A stretch of DNA of 64,000 bases. Origin: Episyrphus balteatus. Taxonomy: Eukaryota > Arthropoda > Insecta > Diptera > Syrphidae. The notes below the pieces were generated by a model. The model did not search any database and was not told the DNA's origin. It saw only the letters and a program-made list of their open reading frames with translations. The position numbers and the translations under genes are program-made. Each line of letters opens with the position of its first letter. Position 1 is the first letter of the stretch. Shown piece by piece: positions 48,903 through 58,875 of this stretch. The DNA lies in NCBI RefSeq assembly GCF_945859705.1, contig NC_079135.1, positions 128,024,551-128,088,550 of the forward strand. Reading direction: 5' to 3'.

Positions 48903-49223
48903 AATTTTATACATAATCATTTAATTAACAAAAAAAAACTACTTAATGAAACAACTTGAGTCAAAAAACAAAATAAAGAATAAACTCCTAGCTCTAAGAT
49001 AAGTTATAGCACAGGACTGTACATGCATTTTTTGATTTTTAATAATTTTTTTCACGACTAATCGCAGGTACGTAAGCACTTAAGTAGGTTTTACTGTACC
49101 TACCAAGAAAATGAAAAATTTTCCTTCTAAATAACTTTTTATTCATTTGGTACCTATTTGATGTATAAAATGTGCCCAAATATTTTGGCAAGGTTTTAGA
49201 CCAAAATACCGCACTGTGCGACT

Positions 49224-49534
49224 TTACAGACTACCACTTTTTTATATAAAGGTTTCAAAGTACATAAAGTAAATTAAAGTATTACATCGTATGTATAATT
49301 TAATTAACAATATAATAATTGATATTTTGCATGGGTTCTGACCTTATCTCCTATTTAATGTATTCCTGTATTCAACACTATTGCTATCAAGCCGATAAAA
49401 TTTAAACTAATTTGATTTGCTACATTCGTGTAAAATATTACTCATACCCCATACATCATATTTTTAAATTTCAAATCTTATAACTGTTATAACAATTTTT
49501 TTTAAGAATCTAAATTTGTTCTAATGGAGTGAAA
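49224..49534. other. Unassigned AT-rich DNA
   Basis: Nothing recognised. Confidence 0.4.
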
Positions 49535-49548
49535 AAATACTATAAATA

Positions 49549-49883
49549 GCAGGTGGCCATGGCACAGAGGAATAGATGGATGACTTCAGAGCCAGACATC
49601 ATGGGTTCAAACCCAGCGGTCGGCTCAGAAGTTTTTTCTAAATCGCCAGCTTAACTGAAGCCACCTGTGCGATAACATGAGACAATTTTCAACTATGTCT
49701 CCTCCTCTGTGCCACGTAGTTCAGTGTTGTATGTTCTTCTCTCGTTCTTTCTCTCTTTGTCTTTCTGTGTTGTATTAATGTCTTGTGTTGTATCAGCAAA
49801 ATGGACCTAGATTCCGAAGCTGCAGTGTTTCTAGTCCGGAGATTTATCTTCAGACTAGTTTAATATGTAATGTAATGTAATGT
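49549..49883 (+). mobile_element. tRNA-derived SINE with 14-bp TSD
   Basis: An A-box-like TGGCACAGAGG at 49,560 and a B box GGTTCAAACCC at 49,604-49,614 have the spacing of an RNA polymerase III internal promoter. A tRNA-unrelated body and a (TGTAA)n tail ending at 49,883 follow. AAATACTATAAATA is perfectly duplicated at 49,535-49,548 and 49,884-49,897, showing LINE-machinery retrotransposition. Oddity: a run of six T at 49,632-49,637, right after the tRNA-like part, would normally terminate pol III. The short tail repeat suggests a LINE partner that recognises a microsatellite-like 3' end. Confidence 0.9.
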
Positions 49884-49897
49884 AAATACTATAAATA

Positions 49898-51603
49898 ATT
49901 TCACTTAGATTTTTAAAACTAAAAGAGCTGAAAAAATTACAAGACTTTGTAAGTTAGTAGAAACCTGGAAAAACTGTGATATCTACCTCAATATTGTTAA
50001 AATAACTTTCAAATCTCTTGGAAGAGTGCAGATCAGGGATGAAAAATCGTTTTTCAGCATTGTATCGAAAGTGAAATAAAAAGTGTATCGAATTGTACTT
50101 TTTGATTCTTTCAACTTTTATAAAAAGAATGAACGAATAACTTTATGATTAAAAAAAAAAAAGTTTCAAAAAGTTCGGAAGAAATATTTTGTAAGGCATT
50201 TTTGATTTTGTATGCTTGCGTGATACAGCGAAAAGGAGTATAGACCGTTTACAACTGCAAAATACTGATGTCTTATTAAAAATCAATAGGCGCTTGGTCA
50301 ATAAAACAGTAAATTTGCAGTTTAATTGCAGCTGTATTGAACTAAAAAAATTAATTTATCGGCAAAAGCTTATAACAAAGGTAGATTTTCCAAAAAATGA
50401 AAAAAAAAACATGAAAAAGACTAAAATCTATCTTATTGTTAACTAATCTCACATTTACTTATTTATTTTATGTGAATTTATACACTGTAAGAAAATTTAC
50501 ATTCTTATAAATAGTGATGATTGACAATATTGACAATGAGATCTTGATTTGAAAAATGGCGTCTATCGTGAATAAAAATTTCTCTGGGAATATTTAATAT
50601 AAATTTCCGGGGAATTTAAATTTAACGGTCATTCCATAATTTTTTAATGATTTTTCTTCCCTGTATTAAATTTAGGTAGGAGATTCGCTACCACAAAATC
50701 GATTGCGATTTAAAGAAATATTCCGAGGGAAAAAAACTCCTTTGGAGATTCACGGTAAGGTCCAATTTCATTAATTGGGTAATTCCATGAAAAAGTGGAC
50801 ACGAATTTTTAACAAATTATGCAGTTTTTTTTACTTTTTGTAATAGCAAATTACTATTTACAAACGGTAACTCTTCATGCAAGTTGCAAGAAAAGATTAT
50901 TTGTTGTATTCCCTTATTGATAGAAATTAAATTCAGGGAGGATAAATAATCTTAAAGCATTTTTAAAGCATAAGCTGCCAACTCTAGAAGAATTTTACAT
51001 GAAAATGACGGAAAAACAAGCCCACAGAAAACTAGATGAATAGTGACGATGACAATATCCCCTCGTGATTGTTAAAATAAATTAACATTTAAGCAAGCTT
51101 CGTTACATACATAATATTCGATTTAAAAAAATCTTGAGTGAAAATGCATCTTTTCTTTACTTTTGGAACCACAAATCGCAGGTACCATGAGTTACCAAAA
51201 TAAAGTAGCGTGAGTTACCTAAATATTTTAAAATTTTTCCTCGAAATATTGAACAAATGTTTGGTTTTGTCACTAATATTAAAAGCTTGTAATTTTTCAT
51301 GTATGAAATCTTCTTTAAAAACAAATTAAAATTCTTAATTTCGCAGAAAAACTGTCGGACTCTTAAGACAGAAATCGTAGAAAAAAAACCTGATAATTTT
51401 TGCGAGTTCCAATTTGACTTGTCCAATTCCTACTTACCTTTACGCAAATATTTCTGATCGTGTGTTCATTTTAAAAAGTAAATAAATGAATACTTTTAGT
51501 GTTTAATTTCAATAACTTGTAAATTTTTAATTGGAATGTTTTAAATCATGTAGAACACATAACAAGTCTTGTAATTTTCCTCACAGACTCTTTTATTAAT
51601 GCT
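49898..51603. other. Unassigned AT-rich DNA
   Basis: Short frames only (for example 50,216-50,446 plus), without domains. CACTGTAAGAAAATTTAC near 50,485 resembles a MITE tip, but no partner end was found. Confidence 0.4.
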
Positions 51604-51605
51604 TA

Positions 51606-52586
51606 GGGGAGAGTGGGGCCAAATGTAACACTTTTTTCTAAAATCGATGGTTCTCCTACAAATTTGAAAGTGGGTCAACCAGACCTTTTTTAAATTAAGG
51701 ACCCATGTTTTAGCTCCAAGATCCATCATAAAAATTTAGCAAAACATAACGGTAATGTTGAAAAATAAAGCTTCCAAAAAAAAAATCGTGTTGTTTCAAC
51801 TTACCCCACATACGGGGCAAAGTGTAACACATACCGGGGTAGGTTGTACCAAGAACTAAAAATAAGAGAAAAATACCTTTATTTGTTTATATTTATTTAT
51901 TTTTAATTAATAACAATAAAAACAAACCTCAGTCATGAAATTTTGGTGCAAATTTGTAAAAAGTGGAGCAAATCCAAGATTTCCAGAGAAAATTTGACAG
52001 TAGTCTTAAATAAAAGTTATTCGAATTCATAAATTGTTTTATAAGCTTTATGAATTCAAGTGGTGGTTCAAAAATGTGTTTCCAATTTCAAAATAAATAC
52101 AAATTCAATTACAAGCATTCATATTCAGGGTTGTTAATTATATTAGGTAAACAATTTTTCAGTATAGGTAGGTTTTTACATGGTACAACTTGCCCCGGAA
52201 AAATGTTACAACTAGCCCCAGCATGAAATTTGGCACATAAAATCAATTTAAAAAAAAAAGCGAAACTGATATAGACTTAACATATGCACGCAATTTGAGC
52301 AAAAACACAGTTGCATATAACAAAAAAACACTTAGCACTCTATCTTTTTCGGGTAAAGAGGTAGACCAAAAATAAAATAAAAAAAAAAAGTTACAAACAT
52401 GCATTTTTTGGGCACCACTAGTGTAACTTCTCACTCTGTCGTCTAATCTTCATCTGAAGAAAATGTGCCGGTAGATATGCAAAAATTGAGCATTTTTCTC
52501 CTTTACGCGTTTCTTAATATTGAAAGGAACATCGCTTTTTTTAGCTGTTAATTCTTACCCCTGTTACATTTAGCCCCACTCTCCCC
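51606..52586. mobile_element. TA-flanked element, GGGGAGAGTGGGGC ends
   Basis: It starts GGGGAGAGTGGGGCCAAATG and ends ATTTAGCCCCACTCTCCCC, with TA on both sides (51,604-51,605 and 52,587-52,588). TGTAACA/TGTTACA words and GGGGC words recur throughout. 981 bp, non-coding. It is similar in size, TSD and internal design to the 16,232 element, though the end sequences differ. Confidence 0.85.
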
Positions 52587-52588
52587 TA

Positions 52589-54409
52589 TCCATATTCCGT
52601 CCAATATAAATAAGATTTTGAACTAACTCAAATGGTAAGAAATTATTTAATTTTATTATAAATCCGAGGAAAGAAGCTCATTTGTTTCGACTTTAAGTAT
52701 CCACAGATATTTGTAATTTCAAGTAAATTCTCTTTTTTTAGCCTCTTAAAAATTAGACTAATAGAAATATATACATCAGCTCTAAATTAGGGGGCAAATC
52801 AGCTTTATTCATCACAATCTTCTCATTTCAACTCAACATCTGCCCTTTCCTTGATATACATTAAGGATGGTAAGCATTATATATGTAATGGATAAAAATT
52901 CAAATTCAAAAGAGTCTCTCTCAAAATAAATTCGTCTGAAATCACAGATAAAAAAAGAAATCAGGTTTTATGTAAATTTATTCTTTAAAATCCATCACAT
53001 ACTTTTGTATAGAACCAACCTATACCTTGCTTTTCCTTACCTACCCCTTGTATTTTGGTTATCAACAACTAAGCCCAATTTTATCGTATCACCCTGCTCA
53101 TTTATTTATGTCACTTCAGTTCTTACCACTCAATAAATTTTCAGAAAAATAAAAAAAAAAATACCCACACATAGGCAAAACAACAACCAACAAAATATCC
53201 TTCAATTTTACAAGGATCCACATATACAGTTTTATTTTTTTTAGTCGCTGCTCTGTGCAACTGGGGTAATGCAAAATTAAAGCAAGTGTATCTCTTTGTT
53301 GGAAAAAAAAAGAAGAACTACCCCTCCTCTAGAGTTTGCTTTTTTTTTGTCAGTTGCGGGTGTTGCGGGTATGATGCTTATATTCATGCAACCCAATTCG
53401 GATAAAGGGAATAGCATATGCACGACAGAGAAATGAGAGGCCGACAACGAACGAAAACGAACGCACAAAAAGGCAGACAGGCTTAAAGAGAAATTTATAT
53501 CCTTAAAACACCCCTTGACTGATTTATTACACGTACATTTACAAAGCCATTATCATTGCTATTCATGAGCTTTGGGAGGGCATCTCACCATCACAGCAGA
53601 GCTCGGCTGGCAATGGCGAGCCCCAAATGCAAAGCAGCGAGAAGCGCCCAAGTAATCCTTTCACACATCACATGAGATGATACATTTCATCTTCCGTTCC
53701 CTCCTGAATGCCTGCCTCCCATTATCATCGCCCCCACTATTATTATGTAGCTCTCTGTGAGAATTCGTTTGGGGATGAACTTGAAAATTCCAACCTGCCA
53801 ACTGGAATTCGTGATGGAATCAAATGAATATTTTATACCCAACGGGTTCGGTTCGGTTCGGAGCGTAGGTAGACTTTCCAAAGAACCGATACCAAAACCA
53901 AGCCATTGCCGTTGCGGGAGGAAGTGCCTCGTGCAATGACACCGGATCTAGCAATAAGACCGAGCAAAGTGCTATGCCCACTCTACACCGCAATGCAACG
54001 ACCAGATGCTGGGCACGAAAATATCGTCCGAAAACCCATAACTCATTTCGCCACATTTCATAGAATGAACTTTTCATTTCGATGATGATGGTGCTGCTGC
54101 TGGGCTGCTGCTGTTGGTGCTCTGTTTGGGAGTTTCTGGCTGCTGGGAGCTGATGCTGCTGTTATACTGTGGCTATTTGCGGGTGCAATAGAAGCACTCG
54201 AGGACATTCATAATGCAAAGGCTTTATTACACGGTGATGGTGTCGTTTGGTTTTTTGAATGTCTGTTCTGTTCTGTTTTGGTTTTGTGTAGGTATGGGTA
54301 TTATGTCGCGTCTCCCCAAGGCAATCACCTCGTGGGTACATTTGCAATCAATGCACTTGAACAAAAAAAAATATAAAAACAACTTGAGATTTTTAAATTG
54401 AAAAAAAAA
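52589..54409. other. Unassigned, partly host-like DNA
   Basis: 53,500-54,200 is less AT-rich, with GGTTCGGTTCGG (53,840) and GCTGCTG runs (54,090-54,155). Frames on both strands (for example 53,757-53,939 plus) lack domains. This could be conserved non-coding host sequence. Confidence 0.35.
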
Positions 54410-55716
54410 GTGACCACAAAGGCAGCTTCAGGCTGAAGACAGGACATGCCTCTGAGATACATGTTTCAATGTATCCCCAAGGGAGTGTTCTTGGGCCGGT
54501 TCTGTTTTTTCTATGAAATTTTATTTTATTATTTATTTATATCCAAGATACTTCAGAGCCCAATTGTCTACTCAAAAATAAAGTGACCACAAAGGCAGCT
54601 TGAGGCTAAAGACAGGACATGACTTTGGGATGAATATGTTAAAATCTTTAAGACAAATGGTCTATTCAGAGCTAAAGAGGTCTTAATAAAGTAAATGAAG
54701 GAGTTCCCCAAGGGAGTGTACTTATTCCGGTTCTGTTTTTTATATGAAATTTTATTTTCTGCCAAATTATTTATATAAAAGATACTTCAAGGCCCAATTG
54801 GCTATTGGAAAAACTGACCACAAAGGCAGCTTCAGGCTGAAGTTGGGACATGCCTATGGGATAAATATGTTACATTCTTCAAGACAAACGGTGTATTCAG
54901 AGCCAAAGAGGTTTAAACAAAGAAAATGATGGTGTTCCGCAGGGGAGTGTTTTTGGGCCGGTTCTGTTTTTTATATGAAATTTTATTTTATTATTTATTT
55001 ATATCCAAGATACTTCAAAGCCCAATTGTCTACTCAAAAATAAAGTGACCACAAAGGCCGCTTGAGTCTAAAGACAGGACATGCCTTTGGGATGAATATG
55101 TTAAAATCTTTAAGACAAATGGTCTATTCAGAGCTAAAGAGGTCTTAGTAAAGTAAATGCAGGGGTTCAACAAGGGAGTGTTCTTGGGCCGGTTCTGTTT
55201 TTTATATGAAATTTTATTTTCTGCCAAATTATTTATATCCAAGATACTTCAAAGCCCAATTGTCTATTAAAAAAAAAAAGTGACCACAAAGGCAGCTTAA
55301 GGCTGAAGTAAGGATGAATATGTTACATTCTTCAAGACAAATGGTCTATTCAGAGCCAAAGAGGTTTAAACAAAGAAAATAATGGTGTTCCGCAAGGGAG
55401 TGTTCTTGGGCCGGTTCTGTTTTTTATATGAAATTTTATTTTCTGCCAAATTATTTATATCCAAGATACTTCAAAGCCCAATTGTCTATTAAAAAAAAAA
55501 AGTGACCACAAAGGCAGCTTCAGGCTGAAGTAAGGATGAATATGTTACATTCTTCAAGACAAATGGTCTATTCAGAGCCAAAGAGGTTTAAACAAAGAAA
55601 ATAATGGTGTTCCGCAAGGGAGTGTTTTTGGGCCGATTCTGTTTTTTTTATATGAAATTTTAATTTTTCCAAATTATTTATATCCAAGATACTTCATAGC
55701 TCAATTGTCTATTGAA
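54410..55716 (+). repeat. Six-unit tandem array carrying an RT motif
   Basis: The unit start GTGACCACAAAGGCAGCTT recurs at 54,410, 54,583, 54,814 (CTGACC), 55,045, 55,280 and 55,502. Full units are about 222-235 bp and the first is shortened. Most units hold GGTGTTCCGCAAGGGAGTGT or a variant, then TTGGGCCGGTTCTG; together they read G-V-P-Q-G-S-V-L-G-P-V-L-F, the RT signature of Jockey-like LINEs. Units 2 and 4 share one variant set and units 3, 5 and 6 another, a higher-order pattern. It is not translatable as a whole. Confidence 0.9.
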
Positions 55717-57801
55717 AAGAACACCTAGCAGCTTTAACAATTTAAATAAATTCTTAAAAAAAGATGAAATAATTTGTCACTGTGTATTTTTTCTATTCAA
55801 CACAACGCACCAACTGCTTCTGTAGAGCTGGTTAATATTTTATTTCTGTGGTTAACCTATGAGACGACAGACGACCGGTGCCAAGATGGTGTAAAATTAC
55901 TCGCAACAGATGCGAAAGGTCATTACATAGCCATAGCGCAAAAGAGAGGAAAGAAACCTCTGACATGGCAAAGCTATAAGGTACCTCAACTCGTTTGGTA
56001 GTTTATGCGAGTATATATACGAAATACGAGGACAGGAATCCCTCTTTTTCACCCAATAAATCCCAGACAAGGCGATAGAAGTGGAAGTACATAAATCTCT
56101 GTGGAAGCACCATGCAGTGTCTGGACAACTCATCCTTAGTGTTTGACTATAACACCTCTCGCAATTTGGTTAGTTAGCCGACTACCAACGCGGAGAGTTG
56201 CCTGCTGCGAAGAACAAGAATGTCTGAAAAGGTTTGCATCCATCACAACAGAGGTTGTTGGAATAAAGTGACAAAATTTTTTTTTTGTGTATTTTCTTTT
56301 TTTTTCGGTTACAACAGCAATTTTTGAAAATGAAATTTACAAGAAAAACCTGAGGTGTAGAATAGAGAAGACATTTTTTTGTAATCAATACTTTTTCATG
56401 TTACCAACAAGTAACAAGTAAACGTAGTTACGGTAGTCTGGAACGTGTATAGATTTTTTAAAACTTCTGTGCAAAGGTCACTGCCACTAAAAAACAAAAA
56501 AAGACTTCAAATGAATCGTCTCTTAAGTAAAATTTGGGATAAAAGTCCAATAAGACCAATTTAGCCTTAATTCAATCTCACAAAGTGAAATTATGCCAAC
56601 TGTTTAAAATAAGCTTTATTTCTCTTTTGAAAAGCGAAATAAGACCAATTTTTGACATTTGGCATTATTTCACTGCACCAAAATCTTGTTATTGTTATCA
56701 ATAAAAAGAATATAAGGTATTTGTCTGCTGTGTTGCAAAATTAAGAACATAAGTAAAATAGGTATTATGTTTACGATTGCTTGTTGTGAATATTTTGACG
56801 GATCTTTGAGAAAAAATTAGGTAGTTGCTGAACATCTTCGCACAGTGGTGCCTTTCATGCTTTTTGGAGTCAAACATTTTAAAAATAAAATCCAATCTGG
56901 TACGAAACGTGAAAAATTGGTGAAGCACATTTTTAAAGCCATTATTATGCAAAATTTTGGATCATTTTCTTGAATGAGCAATAATTTCAACAAATTTTTG
57001 TAAATTTTAATTAAAAAATTTATCTTTAGAGTTTAAAAAAAAATTAAATAACATCAAACTAAACTGTTTAACAAAACTCAATATTTAATTTTTATTTGAA
57101 CTAAAATGAACTTTTATAATAGATTTTGATATTCAAAATTCGAATTCGGAGTAAAAAAAATTGTGACGTCACGTTTTTGAAATTAAACAGCTTCAAAATG
57201 CGTTTTTATCTTTTAAATGTGACCTCGAATTTCGTCACGTTTTTTAATGAAATATGAAACAAATGGGCGTGGTTTTTACAAAAGTATTTTGGTTTTTGTG
57301 GACTATTTTTATTATATTTTAAGATTCTCAGGAATTTTTACGATAAGATTATACTCTGTTAAGAGGTTAAAGCCATTTTAACATAAATGATAAAATAAAA
57401 TTAAAATTAATCTTTAATTCTATAAAAAGCTGTTAAAGCTTAAAAACTTTTACAAATTAAAACTATGTGAAAACGTGCGACCAAGTCGTGCTTTTTATTT
57501 CCATTTGGTTTCTAGTAAAATTACTCTATTTTTACTATTTTTAACTCATTCTTTTTAAGAAAAAGAATGTCATACATTTTTAACAAATGAATAAAGAACT
57601 ATTTTATGCAAATATCATCCCGATATAGAATTTTAAGAATCAATAAGGCATTTTAGGAAATAGCCAAAGTGACTAAATTTTTTAAATCTCCATATTATTT
57701 TTGGGATAAAGATCTTCTCATTTCTTGGAGTTTTTCATTCCTCAAGAAACTTTGATACCCTCAATCATCATAATATACTAAATGAGTATTACTCATAATG
57801 T
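55717..57801. other. Unassigned DNA
   Basis: 55,774-56,001 (plus) is a 75-codon frame of ordinary composition, but no family is recognised. The rest is AT-rich. Confidence 0.35.
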
Positions 57802-57900
57802 CTTTTTGGTAGAAAACAATCAATCAATGTTGGAGAGAAGTTCTCTGGCTTTGTGAAGCTTTCATCCGATGTACCGCAAGGGTCAATCCTTGGCCCATTA
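57802..57900 (+). pseudogene. LINE reverse-transcriptase fragment, interrupted
   Basis: Frame reading K-Q-S-I-N-V-G-E-K-F-S-G-F-V-K-L-S-S, then D-V-P-Q-G-S-I-L-G-P-L. This is the RT block before and including GVPQGSxLGP, with the first Gly changed to Asp. It stops being RT-like exactly where the CACTG-ended element begins. Downstream of that element (from 58,876) the same frame continues L-F-S-M-I-L-F and then fades into AT-rich sequence. Confidence 0.75.
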
Positions 57901-58872
57901 CACTGGTCAACAAAATTTAACTTTTTTTTGCCACAAGAACCAAAATATACTTTTCTAGTAGTTTTTGGGGTGCCTCCGTTTTTTAAATATTACCGTTATA
58001 AAATGCTAAAAAACGTCATTTTGGCTGTTTTCGAGATTCTGTTTTTATGTGGGGTAATTTATTATAAACAAATTTGTAACGGTTATTATAACAACATATA
58101 TTCTTCTTTCAAAAACTGTTTAAATTTTCCCGATATCTCTTTTATTGCTCGAGATATCTTAAGTCAATAATAATTTTAATAATTTTTTATTATTTTTGTT
58201 ATTTTTTTCTTCGTTAAGATATCTTAACTTTCATTTAATAAGCCAAAGAAAAACTAAACTTAATCTAAAGTATAAGTCACTGGTCACAGAATTTTTGCCA
58301 CAAGAACCAAAATATACTTTTCGGAAGGTTTTCGAGTTGCTGAACTCAAATCCGCAATCGGAAAAATTCTATTAGCCTCCGTTCTTGAAATATAACCGTT
58401 ATAAAAAACCCTTTTTTTTGCATTTTATAACGGTAATATTTCAATAACGAAGGCTAATAGAATTTTTCTGACTGTGGATTCGAATTTAACAACCCAAAAA
58501 CCTTTAGAAAAGTATATTCTGATTCTTGTGGCAAAAAAAGTTTAATTTGGTTGGCCAGTGTTGTTTCTGATTCAAAGATCGCTACTTAAATTTTAAATAT
58601 CTCGGGCAATACAAGAGATATCGGAAAGATTTTTTGAAAGATTAAAACTAGCTCTTATAGGCAACGTTACAAATTTATTCATAATGAATTACTCCACATA
58701 AAAACATAACCTCGAAAACAGCCAAAATTAGGTTTTTTGACATTTTCTAACGGTAATATTTAAAAAACGAAGGCCAATCGAACTTTTCTGTCTTCAGATT
58801 CGGATTCAACACCCCAAAAACTACTAGAATAGTATATTTTGGTTCTTGTGGCAAAAACCTTGTTGACCAGTG
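57901..58872. mobile_element. CACTG-ended foldback element inside the RT fragment
   Basis: It starts CACTGGTCAACAA and ends TTGTTGACCAGTG, a perfect 13-bp inverted repeat. TTA flanks both sides (57,898-57,900 and 58,873-58,875). The inverted homology runs well inward (GCCACAAGAACCAAAATATA at both ends), and a second inverted pair lies inside (about 58,290-58,560, ending TTGGCCAGTG). CACTG tips with a 3-bp TSD suggest the CACTA/EnSpm superfamily. It is non-coding. Confidence 0.8.
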
Positions 58873-58875
58873 TTA

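Larger units (their letters stand above)
45461..49218. mobile_element. Non-autonomous Transib-like element with nested insertions
   Basis: The ends CACAGTGCGGTATTTTG (45,461) and CAAAATACCGCACTGTG (49,202-49,218) are a perfect 17-bp inverted repeat. CGACT is duplicated at 45,456-45,460 and 49,219-49,223. A CACWRTG tip and a 5-bp GC-containing TSD are the Transib hallmark; CACAGTG is also the heptamer of V(D)J recombination signals, which derive from Transib-type ends. Two CTCAAGTAG-ended elements occupy 45,907-47,842 and 47,945-48,902, leaving about 860 bp of Transib sequence and no transposase. Confidence 0.85.

Noticed and set aside
53757..54160. Coding exon with opa (GCTGCTG) repeats
   Set aside because: The repeats are not in a long frame and the frames nearby lack domains.
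55774..56001. 75-codon frame next to the RT-derived array
   Set aside because: Composition is plausible but no family was recognised and it has no start context or neighbours, so it is not called as a gene.
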